DNA of 64,000 bases, from contig NW_017386025.1 of NCBI RefSeq assembly GCF_000237925.1, positions 1,550,001 to 1,614,000 of the forward strand, in the 5' to 3' direction. Position 1 is the stretch's first letter. Each line of letters begins with the position of its first letter. Positions 12,066 to 23,132 of the stretch are shown one piece after another. Origin of the DNA: Schistosoma mansoni. Its lineage: Eukaryota > Platyhelminthes > Trematoda > Strigeidida > Schistosomatidae. The position numbers were made by a program, and so were the translations under genes. The notes under the pieces were generated by a model that had not been told where the DNA came from, ran no database searches, and saw only the letters and a program-made list of their open reading frames with translations.

Positions 12066-13685
12066 TTAATATTTCATGAAGACACCGAATAAAAGTCAAC
12101 ATATTTTGACGTGAAGGTAAATAAACAAGTTATACTTTCTCAAAAAAGTCAGCTTTCCCTAAGCTGACACTGATAGCAACAATTAAGTTAAGCAATAACA
12201 ATCTTTCATCTTCGGCAAGTTTGTCGAAACTTGTAATGTAACTTAGAAAGTGTCTTTAATCTTGATGTCGTGTCCACAGTCAATTAGATTAGAAAAAGCG
12301 ACATTGCTGATAGATTTAATGACATCTACTCCTATCTTTTCAGGTACACGTTAGCGATCTCTCAAGGATAAGGACCTCTAAGTATAGTTAATATAACTAT
12401 CTCCAAATGGAAAATTAGTATCATCCGGTGAGTTATTTTTTCATCATATGCCATATCATCAATAATAATTAGCCCAAACAAAATATCGACCAATTCAAAT
12501 AATCAATCAAGTGTCGTTTTTGAACTTATTCACACATCGTTAATAAGTGTTATGTTGTAAATGGATTGAAGTCGAAAGCAGTTTGATATAATTTCAGCTT
12601 TTATAACAACTTAGTCAAGTCACTTTTGTCATTAGTAATAAATCGGCTTTTCAAGGATTCATTCAGAAATCAATTGATCACTAAGTAATACACGACATCA
12701 TGTTTGGCCAATTCTTTTAGTATTTAACGAATTCAATTGACTGAGTTACAGTCCGGGAGCTTGTTTGGTGATTTAACGTCGCATCCGCAATGTTTTGATG
12801 TTAGACGATATGGTCGTCAGAAAACCCTAGACTTAGACTTCATGTTAACTGGCGCTCATCGTTTTGGGATACCTGAAGTCCCGAGGGTTGTGTGTAACTC
12901 ATACTCCCATCACTTCCTGGTAATGATTATCAGTCATCACGAAACTTAAATCAAGGCTTCCCTGCAGTGTGTCAGCGGAGTATCAGAAGACAGCACTTGA
13001 GCTATAACTGAAAACAAATAATAACAAAGATACCACTCTTTATAAGAAGTTTTATTCAACATGAAGATAAAGTGTCAAAGCGATTAAACACTTTGTCATG
13101 ATTGCTTAAACAAGTGAATGTATGTCCAATAAGGTTTTTCCTACCACGTTTCAGCATGAGTAAAGAATTCTCTACTTTAGTTACCAATAACTTAGATTAA
13201 TAATTTCTTGCTCACCTATCCTGTGTTGAAAATTTTCTAAATTCACTTATTTACATAGCTTTTGTAATACAAACACAAATATACATAACGCCTAGTCATC
13301 TCAACCGAGTTTTAGAACATAATAGCACATAAATGACATTATTCTCACGAATGAAAACTCATTTCAACACTCTTGATGTACGAAAAGTTGAGGAAACCGA
13401 TCTTGTATTTGTTTTAAGTAAAATTATCTACGCTCATAACTTCATCAGAAAATGTTTTGCAGACTGAGAAACCACCATAAAATTATCATAAAAGCCAGAA
13501 AACAAATCGGGCTATCGCACGTGAAAGTTTCTGGGAAATCTATGTGAGCATTTTAAAGCTACTCAGAATAATTATCTCTCACAAGCAGTTATATTTAATT
13601 TATTGCATTTCGAGCACGTCTAAAAACATAACAGCCAAGGGAAGTAGATGCAAAATTATATAGCTGACATTATGAACTGATATTA
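12066..13685. other. AT-rich DNA without a recognised gene
   Basis: No supported gene. It includes a perfect hairpin at 12148-12168. A somewhat GC-richer stretch at about 12730-12960 has a short open frame on the plus strand but no recognisable domain. Confidence 0.4.
12148..12168. repeat. Perfect 8-bp stem hairpin
   Basis: GTCAGCTT and its reverse complement AAGCTGAC flank a 5-base loop. No T-run or gene context gives it a function. Confidence 0.6.
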
Positions 13686-13689
13686 AATA

Positions 13690-14035
13690 AACAACCATTC
13701 AAAAACAGGAAACATTAGATATCTGTTTTGTTCTAGTATAGGACTTCTGAACAATGTGCATCCATGACTTTAAAACACTAAGTTCTCATGGTAAGCGTTT
13801 AACACTTAAATCACAGCACCAGCATTTATTGTTCTTTATGTTTGACCGTAATCAATTCGTGATAGTGAGCAATCATCTTCTAATGCCAGTTGTAATTAAA
13901 CAATATGGCTGAACTCCACTAAGCCGTGAATGCACTCTGCCATGGAGTTTTGGATTAGGATGGAAAAGCTGTACCGTGCTTCCTGATTTTCAGTGACTGT
14001 CTGGCTAAGATTAGTCTATGATTTAAGCTACAAAA
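13690..14035. repeat. Degenerate R2 pair, head-to-head
   Basis: About 13690-13790 matches the minus-strand R2 hammerhead side ('tctgttttgttctagtatagg', 'tgtgcatccatgac'). About 13965-14035 matches the plus-strand R2 3' part ('ccgtgcttcctgattttc', 'tggctaagattagtctatgattt'). Both are strongly diverged. Confidence 0.45.
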
Positions 14036-14434
14036 AAGTCGTCTCAAATTCAAAAAACACAGTATTGAACCACAAAAGACTCCCTCATCAACTATGTACA
14101 CACTGGTATAGAGTATCAGTGAAAAGAAATATAATCTTACATATCAATGGGTATGGAGTAACTATGATCATGAATGTGATTGAAAAAATGTCCGGAATCT
14201 GGACTGAGGAAATTTTAACAATCTCAGATAATCTACTAATCATGTATTCAGAGGTTAATCGAACAAAATAGTTGACCTGAAGTAACAGACACACAAATAC
14301 GACATAATTGTTGAATATTTTAAAGCTTACGTGTATTTAAAGATATCAGTGATGGCTATGAAATTTTCTCAACTATATTCAATAGTTTACAGAATTTAAC
14401 ACTACCGAGAATATTTAATTAAAAACAATTGCAT
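14036..14434. other. AT-rich DNA, no supported gene
   Basis: Short open frames occur on both strands but have no recognisable domain, start context or splice structure. Confidence 0.4.
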
Positions 14435-14436
14435 AA

Positions 14437-14720
14437 ACAAAGATGGATAGTGGCTAGCAGTAGAATTCAATACGCGCGTTTCGTCCTACTTGGAACTCGT
14501 CAGCTGGATTTACCCACATCTCAGAGTTGATGTTTACTCTGGGACTCAAACCCAGTACATTTCACCTCAAACGCGCGTCCTGGATTTCACTGCTAGCCAC
14601 TTTCCATCTTTGCTTTTAAAGCTTGTGACTTCAGGTGATATCGAGGCAGTCCGCACAGTATGCACATATGCCAATAAGAAACAATCGGGAAATACAAGTG
14701 AACAACACCAAGTCAATTTA
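14437..14720. mobile_element. R1 head-to-head pair
   Basis: About 14437-14570 is R1 in minus orientation (tail, hammerhead, B-box). From about 14570 a plus-orientation R1 begins abruptly at 'cgcgcgtcctgg', at the hammerhead cleavage region, and runs through the tail ('gcacagtatgcacatatgcc') to 'caagtcaattta'. The inversion joint shares a few bases ('acgc/gcgc'). Confidence 0.85.
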
Positions 14721-15393
14721 AATAATCACATAGTTCTTATACAAATATAGATGTGTGAAATTTCAAAAAACATTTCCTTATTTCACAATAGTTTTTAATA
14801 TGGATTATTCTATTTAAAGCGGAATTCATTAGTTTAAATATAAAGCTTTATAAATTTCTAATCTAATAAAAAGTAATTGTTAAACCTAAATAAAATGAAA
14901 TTCTTTGATCTTTCCTAGTCGGATAAAACCATCTATGTAACACTTTTAGCATTTTTTATTCTCTCTCTCGAATACATGGTTACTTATATTGAAAAAGGAA
15001 AAAAAACATTGTATACGTTACCAAGGTAAAAAAAATTAAAAAAAAACAATTTATTTAAATAATTCAATAAAGGTGCTTATTAGTTACTATGAGATTGTAA
15101 AAAAAAATAGTACATTACCGGATACTTATGTCATTTGAAAGAGAATATTATTGAACATTAAATGAAATTATTTTTAGGATGTTTTAATTTTTAAAATGAA
15201 TTTTGGACTAAAAATATACATTTTCAAATTTATATATTTATCTATCTAATCTATCTGAGTTTGTTTTTGCTATTTTGTTTTTTTTTTGTTTCTTTTTCAT
15301 TCAGGAATAAATTAATTTAAATAATAAACCTGACAGATGAAAGTTTTCAAATTAGATAAAGATAGAGTATGATAAATGTTCAATGATCATGTA
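14721..15393. other. Very AT-rich DNA with poly-A and poly-T runs
   Basis: No gene or recognised repeat was seen. Confidence 0.5.
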
Positions 15394-15394
15394 G

Positions 15395-15693
15395 TGAATG
15401 AGAAGACAAGTGGGGACAATCGAATGTATTGAAGCACAACTTACAGAGTATCTCACAAAAATCTGATAACCATTTAGTAAACAATTAATTTGCAAAATAA
15501 TAAACAATTGTCACAACCTTGACTGTTGCTTCTGCAAATATCAGTCCATCTTTTTTGGATTCATTGTTCATACATTTTCATACCGATTGTGCTTCGTTCC
15601 TGTTCTTTCTTTATCCATCTTCTGCCAAAATACATTTTATGCCTGACCATCACCATTTACTACTTATGTGGATATAAGTAACCTACACCACTG
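15395..15693 (+). repeat. R5 interspersed repeat
   Basis: A full-looking R5 unit from 'tgagaagacaagtgggg' to 'tacttatgtggatataagta'. It matches the copies at 8312 and 27305 block for block. Confidence 0.85.
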
Positions 15694-15999
15694 TCAGTTA
15701 GTTTGCCTTTATTCTTCGAACAGTTAATAAGATACACGTGCAAATTAATTTTATTTCTATTAAAATATTGAAGTGTTTCAGTTCAGGTTTTTGTTAAATA
15801 ATGAATGCTTTAAATATCTATAAGTGTACTCTCTGAACATATACAAAGCTATGCAATAGAAAATATAACCCGATTTGTGTAGCCTTAATGATTCCCTTTT
15901 TAACTCATCATTATGCTTCTCATAGTTTAGTATTATTATTCTTAAACGTGATAAACATAAGGTTCCTAGTAATAAGTGATGATAAAACAAAAATATTTT

Positions 16000-16063
16000 C
16001 ATAGTTGAAAGCGTGAGTTAATTGAAGCTAGACCACTATGGAAAACCTGGAAGACGACTTTGT
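16000..16063 (-). repeat. R2 3' end fragment
   Basis: R2 3' sequence in reverse orientation ('catagttgaaagcgtgag', 'aagctagaccactatgg', 'aaaacctgg'). It breaks before the hammerhead and sits just upstream of an R4 copy. Confidence 0.8.
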
Positions 16064-16103
16064 GCTTAATGAAATAGGCATGGTTTTAATGCTAATGTGT
16101 CAG

Positions 16104-16616
16104 TGCCCCCAAATGTCCTGGTACGGCTGAGAGTGGGGAGAGTCCGCTCTCCCTCTCCAAATGCTCTCATACGGCCACGCGTATATAGCCTCTGCTACAC
16201 AAGTCCTACTCACTATCTTCTCATGGCATTACTGTTGTTTACGAAATTTAGAGGACGAAAAGCGAATGTCCGGAGCTATAACCGGGTTGGTGGATCCACC
16301 TAGGGGAGTTGGAAAACCATGATTCCAAACCAAGGTTGCCCATGAGCTCCAGTATCCCGAGGGAACAAATAGCGTATGAATTAATCGTTGGTCACCGGCT
16401 ACCGTGGGGCTGCATCTTCTCACGATGCTCCACTGCCTTGTGGATCAGACCTTTAGGTCAAAGGCTCCGTGTGTGACCCCCTAAGAAAACCACCTGCTTT
16501 AGTCTGGGCACCTGGGCAGTATCGCAGCCCTCACACAAATCAAATGAGATTTGTGTGCGCGCATATGTATCTGGTGCCTCTTTGTACCAATATTTATGTG
16601 TTCAAATAAATAAATA
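16104..16616 (+). mobile_element. R4 repeat, near full length, with TAAA-type tail
   Basis: A ~510-bp element in sense orientation. It begins 'cccccaaatgtcctggtac', passes a GC-rich hairpin-prone block ('gagagtccgctctccc'), carries a second hairpin before the 3' end ('acaaatcaaatgagatttgt') and ends 'ccaatatttatgtgttc' plus (AAATA)n. A 3' hairpin followed by a simple-sequence tail is usual for non-LTR retrotransposons of the CR1/RTE type, so this is probably a retrotransposon 3' end or a short element using such machinery. No RT motif is visible in it. Confidence 0.75.
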
Positions 16617-16683
16617 AAATAATGTAATAGTCACTTCAACGATAAATAATTATTATGACTTTTAGACTGCATTGATTTATTCA

Positions 16684-16830
16684 TCTTTGCTTATAATGCT
16701 TGTGAATGAAGGCAATATTGAGTCAATACGCACAGTATCCACATATGCCGACAAGAGACTGATCAATTGCAGTCCTTAATAATAATGGGAAGATTCAAAC
16801 AAAAACAACACCAAGTGAATATAACATCAG
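16684..16830 (+). repeat. R1 tail fragment
   Basis: The R1 segment downstream of the hammerhead: 'atctttgcttataatgc', 'gcacagtatccacatatgcc' and 'gggaagattcaaac'. No promoter or ribozyme part is present. Confidence 0.85.
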
Positions 16831-17554
16831 AATGTTTGGAAAGAATCAAAAGTAAAAATTGATTGAAGATAAGTAAACGTTGATTTTTAAAAATTCCAGC
16901 AATTTTCTTCTTGGTGAAAATTCTCTAGAAATAAAAGGAAAAGTGATGTTTTAAAGAAGTTAAACAGATACAGTTCAACTTTGACTATTAATGCATAAAA
17001 TTATTTTCTAATTCAATATATGGACATAAGAAAAAATAAGTGTCTTTTATATTCTGCTTCATTGCTTTCAATATATAGTTAGTTATTATAAGGTCCAGTG
17101 AATCATTATAAAAGACTATTATTTAGTCTAATATATTCGTTAAGTTCGTATTATTTTTTATCATTATTTCATAGAAAAATTTAAATCCTTTTAGTTTTTT
17201 CTTTCTAGAAGAACAATGTGATCGCTATTGTATGGTTGAATTTAACTATTTGATGGGACCGTTTCTACTACATACATTCCATATACTATTCTCTGTGTTG
17301 TTGAGTTCACTGAGATATATGGTTTGATGATGAACCTTTCATTGTCATTCTGGACAATATTAATGGTGTTTACTTCAAATAGAAATGAGCCTATAAGTTG
17401 TTCCACAAGTTCGAACCGTCAGAAAGGAAAAAAAAGTGTTTTTTTTTCATGTCAACAAAACATATACATTTATAGGTTAATGAATACAATGATTTACGTA
17501 AATATAAACTATACATCATAAACTTTTACATAATATTAAGATCACGAACCGATC
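16831..17554. other. AT-rich intergenic DNA, no feature seen
   Basis: No gene or repeat was recognised. Confidence 0.45.
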
Positions 17555-17762
17555 AATGTTAGACCACCATTGGGGACCCGGAGGCACTGAGTTGTTGTTT
17601 CGTACAAGTATGGAACTATCTAGTAGTGCTCATCCACGATCCTGAACGTGGGACTCAAACCGAGAACTTTCGGTCTCGCACTCAAACTCTTGACCTCTAG
17701 AGCATAAGGCCATCATCCAATGGTGTTGATGTGTAACTTCAACCAATCTGCATAATAAATAA
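17555..17762 (-). mobile_element. R2 SINE copy, diverged
   Basis: On the minus strand there is a tRNA-like region (A-box-like 'ctctagaggtcaagag'), a B-box-like 'ggtttgagtccc', then a decayed hammerhead ('gaaacaac' in place of the GAAAC box context) and the R2 3' part. Not expected to be an active ribozyme. Confidence 0.7.
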
Positions 17763-18773
17763 AAAACATCTTTATGTTTTTGCGACATTGTTTTCCTTAA
17801 GTTGGATATTTTACTTATTTACTTCTCACTGTCTTCCTAAATAATACTATCAAAATAAATCTTACAGAAAAATGAGTTATTAGAATGTCTTCAAAAAAAA
17901 CCCAAATTGTCCTGTTTTAATTAAATTTGATTATCTTTTGTCAATGGTTGTATTGTGATTAATATATAAGTTGATATTGTTTCCTAAAAAGATAATAAAT
18001 GCTTCATAGTTAAACCATCTAGCTCATATATTCCAACACATTTAGGTCCTCTTAGATTACGATTCTTTTTCAAATAGACTCATGCATTTTTACTTTTCTT
18101 TATTGTATCCACTGTTTGAATATTTCGTCGAATATAATTCCTTTAGACCAATTAACTTGGAAAGGGGGAGGTTAAAAAGTTAGTCAGGTCAGGTTACATG
18201 TCAATTAGATAAATTTGAATGTAACATTATTTTATGTCATTTGCAGTGACAAGAGCCTTTCTCGAAATTTAAAGCTGATTAACTCGAAAACTAAAACAAA
18301 AAAACAGTACATATTTTCATAAATGCCATAATTGAGCTAATTCTTTGTTAAATCGTGTAATAATTTAGAACAAGACCGATTTTTCGGTGTTTTAACTTGA
18401 ATTGAATACCGATTACTGCTATCCATATGACTATCTCTTATGATTGTGTAATAACTGCTACATGTCACTTATTACAATTGAACGAGACCACTATACTAGC
18501 GCATGAAGGAAAACAACACAGTAGAAGGAAATTGATTTAGTTACCAACCACTAACCAAAAGATATCCATAATAATAATTACTATTTGTATATAACATTAA
18601 TTATTCGTCTATTAAGTGATGTTGAACGGATTGAACTAGGAGTTATTCAGTAGTCCTATGTGTATATATTTAATTTGGAAAATTAATAGGTTAACTGACT
18701 TGATCAAGAAATATAATTCATCAATGAACTATATGTTAGTTTCTTTCTTAACAAATCATAATCTTATATAGTT
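17763..18773. other. AT-rich intergenic DNA, no feature seen
   Basis: No supported gene or repeat. Confidence 0.45.
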
Positions 18774-18774
18774 G

Positions 18775-19020
18775 GAATCATGAGTCAATTGAAGCTAGAC
18801 CACCATGGAAAACCTGGAAGCACTGGACGGCCGTTTCGTCCTACTGTGGGATTCCTCATCAGTGCTCATCCACGAGCCCGCCTCACGAGATTCGAACCCG
18901 GGACCAATCATTCTCGCGCACGAGCACCTAACCACTAGACCACTGAGCCGGCATCCAACGGTGTTAATGTCTAACTTCAACCAATCCACGAAGTTGAGCA
19001 ACCATTCACCAATCATAATC
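18775..19020 (-). mobile_element. R2 SINE copy
   Basis: A well-preserved R2 copy. The minus strand shows A-box 'tggtctagtggttaggtgc' and B-box 'gggttcgaatctcg'. The hammerhead keeps the GGACGAAAC arm, but its first box reads ATGAGGA rather than CTGAGGA. The 3' end 'cttcaattgactcatgattcc' follows. Confidence 0.85.
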
Positions 19021-19349
19021 AGATTATTTGTTAAACTGAACTTAAAAGATTTTATTCTCAACTATAGTGAATTAAAGATAATGGATAAAATAGTTTAGAA
19101 TTATCTTCAAATTAAACTGTTGAATATTGTGTTAAAGTATTTTAAGTGGTAGAATATTTTCTTTTTTCTCTCTACTCAAACGTTGAGAACTTTTATTTAG
19201 AAACATTTTTCAAATGAAACTACAATAATTAAAATCAATTAATTAAGTAATAAACCACAATTTACAGTATCTTTAGCGTTAGCTAAATACTAATTTGAAA
19301 CAAACATCTATCACTTGAAATAGAGTCTTAAACTTGTACAAAAAGATGC

Positions 19350-19437
19350 GGACACATCCAGCTGAAGAGTCTCAAATAGGATAGAACGCGCGTCCTTGAT
19401 TCCACCGCTAGCCACTATCCATCATTGCTTATGAAAG
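19350..19437 (+). repeat. R1 hammerhead-region fragment
   Basis: It spans 'acacatccagctgaagag' to 'ccactatccatcattgctta'. The core is CTGAAGA and the second box is changed to TAGAA, so activity is unlikely. Confidence 0.8.
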
Positions 19438-19617
19438 TTATATATTTAGTTTTTTCTGTTTTGCATCTAAAACACAGAAATAAATGGGAAAAATACATGG
19501 CTATTTTTATATTTATTGGGATTATGCATTTTTGTCAATGCGAACTCAATAAATGCAATGTAACAAGACTGTACTATCTACAATATAGATTAGAAATAAA
19601 GCTTCTTACTACTTAGA

Positions 19618-19698
19618 TAAACAGATAGATAGAAAGATAGAGAGAAAGATAGGTAGATAGATAGATAGATAGATAGATAGGAAGATAGATAAATAGAT
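19618..19698. repeat. (GATA)n-rich microsatellite
   Basis: Interrupted GATA repeats (ATAGATAG units with GAAAGATAG and GGTAGATAG variants) over about 80 bp. Confidence 0.95.
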
Positions 19699-19949
19699 TA
19701 ATATCATGACGCTAAACCTAATCAAGCAGAATTAAAAACATCTCTGTTGAGTAGAAAAATAACAGAACTAAAATTAACAAAAGAAATTTTTTACGTAAAG
19801 TATTTATTTTAATCTTCCATACTGACCGAAAGAAGACAAATAAAATATGTATGTCATTGTTCTTTTTCTAAAACTATTATTTCATCAAATTTATAAATAT
19901 TTCCTTGGTTAATCTGAACTACTTAATATTCATTGTTTCACTTGCTATA

Positions 19950-20100
19950 GACTGAGTAGTCTATACATCCTCACGTCATTTAATTGTGTGAGGGCTATGA
20001 TACTGCCCGGGCGTCCAGACCGAATGACAATTTTTTGTGTGGCGCATATATATATATGGTTCCATCTTGTACCAATACTTATGTATTCAAATAATAAATA
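19950..20100. repeat. Scrambled R4 3' end, inverted pieces
   Basis: The left piece ('gtgtgagggctatgatactg', 'cccgggcgtccagaccgaa') is R4 in minus orientation. The right piece ('ttgtaccaatacttatg', 'tattcaaataataaata') is the R4 3' end in plus orientation. They meet around 20030. Confidence 0.65.
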
Positions 20101-20271
20101 CTATATATCCTATTGTTTATTATGAATTCAGAATAAGGTCATATATACATACTACTATTTTTAAAATAGTAGTATCCTATTTAATGTCTTACATCAACTC
20201 GGCCGCCAAATACTGTGAAACTATTCACTCTAATTTAGACGAAAATTCTTATATACTAATTTAAAAAATGG

Positions 20272-20590
20272 TAAGCAGAGATGGATAGTGGCTAGCAGTG
20301 GAATCCAGGACGCGCGTTTCGTCCTATTTGGTACTCGTCAGCTGGATGTACCTGCATCTCAGGGTTGATGTTCACTCTGGGACTCGAACCTAGTAACCTC
20401 GCTTCAAACGCTATCGCGTTATCCACTCGGCCACTGAGTCCTGATAGTCACTTGCTTGTGCGATGGGGTGAAGTTTGAATTCACTTAGTATTGTTTGTTT
20501 GAATCTTCCCATCGATGTGTTAGGACTGCAACTGGTCAGTCTCTAATTGGCATATGTGCATACTGTGCGTATTGCCTCGATATACCTTAT
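20272..20590 (-). mobile_element. R1 full unit, circularly permuted
   Basis: One ~319-bp R1 unit. Read on the minus strand it begins inside the tail ('tatcgaggcaatacgcacag'), passes 'gaagattcaaacaaacaata', the leader, a tRNA-like promoter (A-box-like 'tggccgagtggataacgcg', B-box 'aggttcgagtccc'), then the hammerhead, ending 'ccatctctgcttac'. This order is permuted relative to the copy at 56187-56482. Confidence 0.9.
20303..20347 (-). ncRNA. Hammerhead ribozyme motif in R1
   Basis: On the minus strand a 6-bp stem I (ATCCAG with CTGGAT) flanks CTGACGA, stem II and GAAA. The cleavage triplet GTC precedes the CTGGAT arm. Stem II has one mismatch (GTAC instead of GTCC against GGAC). Stem III is only about 3 bp with a 2-base loop, as in Sm-alpha hammerheads. 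Confidence 0.75.
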
Positions 20591-21660
20591 CAAACACCGT
20601 ATCAAGCACGAATTGGAAGAACAGAAATTTAGGTTAGTGTTCACATCTCTTATCACATTTCACATAAACTTAAACTTAAGGACAACACACTTTCAGTAGT
20701 TCCATCCCAGGCTGATATTAAAATGATTGTGGCTTTTTTTCGTCAACACGATAAATATTAGGGGTATGGCCGTAAGTGTTAAATAAAGATTTTATTAGAT
20801 TAAGTGCTATTGAAGTACGAGCTCAACATGGTCCATGTGCGCAAATTTCGTTACCGAAATATATAAAAATAAGGCATGACGAGAAATATATTATCTGTTG
20901 CCATAAGCACGTTTAAGCCTGAATCTATACAAGTGATAGAATTAGTACTAGAACTCTTTCTTATTAAAAAGATAATCATTGCACAAATGACTGACTATCA
21001 TTATTCATCTTATTATAATAATAACCAATTATACCATTTTTACAATGATTAATATTATTCGAAGACAGTACTGAGGTGTGTAAACTGGGAAAATATGAAA
21101 AAGTGTACATCATTATTAATTTAAACCATAGTTGTTCTGATGTAATTCACAATTCCATATCGTCTACTAGTTATCTGTCACTGTGTTGTCTTCTCAAAAT
21201 CTTTCAAAATCATGAATTAACACCAACAATAACAACAATAACACCAACTTTATTACATTTTACTAAAACAACTATGATAAATAAGATTCCGATCAAATTT
21301 ATACATTAAAAAACAAGGAAAAAGACTCATTTTTTTTATCTTGTCTTACCATAGTAACCTAATTTTTGAATGTTTCCTACATAATTTTTTCTTGTTTACG
21401 TGACATTAATCATTAACTCTTAATTCTTTTTTTCTACCTAATTTTATCCTTAGTTAATTTTATATTTTCATGATTACATGACTAGAATATTTTACTTCTA
21501 TAGAATTATGTTTTGAATCTTGTACGATTATTATTCTAGAATATTCGGATATTAGACTTGAAAATAGTCATATTCATTTATATATGAACATCTCTTATTG
21601 TTCTTTCATATTTACTTGTCTTTTTTTCCATCTATGGGAACTTTTTTGATATTATGATAT
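20591..21660. other. AT-rich intergenic DNA, no gene seen
   Basis: No supported gene or known repeat family. Confidence 0.45.
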
Positions 21661-21664
21661 GGTC

Positions 21665-21740
21665 ATCCAGTGCTTTCAAGTTTTCTCAATGGTGGTCGAA
21701 CATTTATCGATTCATGATCTTAGTCAAGAACTTAGTAAGC
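21665..21740 (+). repeat. R2 3' end fragment
   Basis: It keeps 'ccagtgctttcaagttttc' and 'aatggtggtcgaac', then 'cgattcatgatctta'. This is the R2 sequence just downstream of the ribozyme cleavage position. Confidence 0.65.
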
Positions 21741-21837
21741 ATCACAATCTCATACTGATAATTATGATATAAATTATGTACATTGAATTTTAAGTGATCG
21801 TTACTATAATATTTAAGTAGTAAATAGTTGATAGTTA

Positions 21838-22360
21838 TTTTTTTTATTTAAGCACATAAATATTGGTACAAGAAAGCACCAGATACATATGCGCGCACAC
21901 AAATCTCATATGATTTGTGTGAGGGCTGTGATACTGCCCAGGTGTTAAAACTGAAGCACGTGGTTTCCTTAGGGGGCCACACACAGAGCCTTCAACATAA
22001 AGGTCTAATCCACAAGGCAGTGGAGCATCGTAAGGAGATGCAGTCCCATGACAGCCGCTGACCAACGATTGATTCATACGCTATTTGTTCCCTCGGGATA
22101 CTGGAGCTCATGGGCAACCTTGGTTTGGAATCAGGGTTTTCCAACTCCCCTAGGTGGACTTTCCATGTCCCCCAATCCGATAAAAGCGCCGAACATTCGC
22201 TTTTCGTCCTCTCAATTTCGTAAACAACACCTTTGCCACGAGAAGGTAGTGGGTAGGACTTCCCTGGCAGAGGCTGTATACGCGTGGCCATGTGAGAGCA
22301 TTTGGAGAGGGAGAGCGGACTCTCCCCACTCTCAGCCGTACCAGGGCATTTGGGGGCTAA
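21838..22360 (-). mobile_element. R4 repeat, near full length
   Basis: Full R4 on the minus strand with an A-rich tail at the left end. A perfect 10-bp hairpin lies near the 3' end (21896-21905 pairs with 21912-21921 around TCATAT). Open frames cross it on both strands, but none shows a recognised domain and they are not kept intact between copies. Confidence 0.8.
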
Positions 22361-22539
22361 ATAGTTGATAAGAAACCATGAAATCCTAATACATTCATAT
22401 TATGATTCTGTTTGTGTTCATTATTCTTCCTTTACAAAATTCTATATATACACTTGTTATCATTGTATTGGAAAATGTTCTCATCAATGAAGAGTAATAA
22501 TCAAAAAAATAATAAATATGATTCGAATCTGGTGAAGAG

Positions 22540-22690
22540 GGATCGTGGATGTGCATTGCTGAGGAGTCACACAATAGGACGAAACGGCAGTCCAGTGCTT
22601 TCATGTTTTCAATGATGGTCTAGCTTTAATTGACTCATGATCTAAACTATTAAAATTACTATAATATCCACAAAAACTTCAAATATGATT
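22540..22690 (+). mobile_element. R2 copy, 3' half
   Basis: It contains 'gatcgtggatgtgcattg', a hammerhead with CTGAGGA and GGACGAAAC, and the R2 3' end to 'atatccacaaaaactt'. The tRNA-like half is missing. Stem II is weakened by 'gtcaca' in place of 'gtccca'. Confidence 0.8.
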
Positions 22691-22761
22691 TAATTATAAA
22701 AGATTCCTAAATAGTTGAATATTTATTTAGATGTCAAGTAAGACAAAAATTCTGGACAAAA

Positions 22762-22905
22762 TTCTAGCCACCATCCATCTTTGCTTACAGTGCTTGTGAA
22801 TTAAGGCAATATAGAGGCAATACGCACAGTATGCACATATGCCAATAAGAGCCTGGCCAGTTGCAGTCCTAAGCATCAATGGGAAGATTCAAACAAACAA
22901 TCCTA
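22762..22905 (+). repeat. R1 tail fragment
   Basis: It runs from 'agccaccatccatctttgc' through 'gcacagtatgcacatatgcc' to 'ggaagattcaaacaaacaa'. It lacks promoter and ribozyme. Confidence 0.85.
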
Positions 22906-23029
22906 GAAGAAAAATGTTTTTTTTTAACACAAGGAGGCAAGTGAGTGAAAAAGAATGATATTAAAAGTCGCATATTAACAATACTAATACTAATAATAAT
23001 AATAACGAAAGGGATGGATCACATGGTTA

Positions 23030-23132
23030 AAATGAGCGAAACCCTGTGCTTCCAGGTTTTCCTTGGTGGTCTAGCTTCAACTGAATCATGATTTCGACTA
23101 TGAAAATACTGAAATCTCCACAAAACCCCTTC
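23030..23132 (+). repeat. R2 3' end fragment
   Basis: R2 from 'gtgcttccaggttttcc' to the terminal 'ccacaaaaccccttctgat', with only a trace of the ribozyme upstream ('gcgaaacc'). Confidence 0.85.

Noticed and set aside
12737-12949. 70-codon frame in a locally GC-richer stretch
   Set aside because: No recognisable motif. It may be a worn repeat but could not be matched within the window.
21992-22368. About 100-codon open frames on both strands
   Set aside because: They lie in R4. Equivalent frames are broken or shifted in other R4 copies, and both strands are open at once, so they are not taken as genes.
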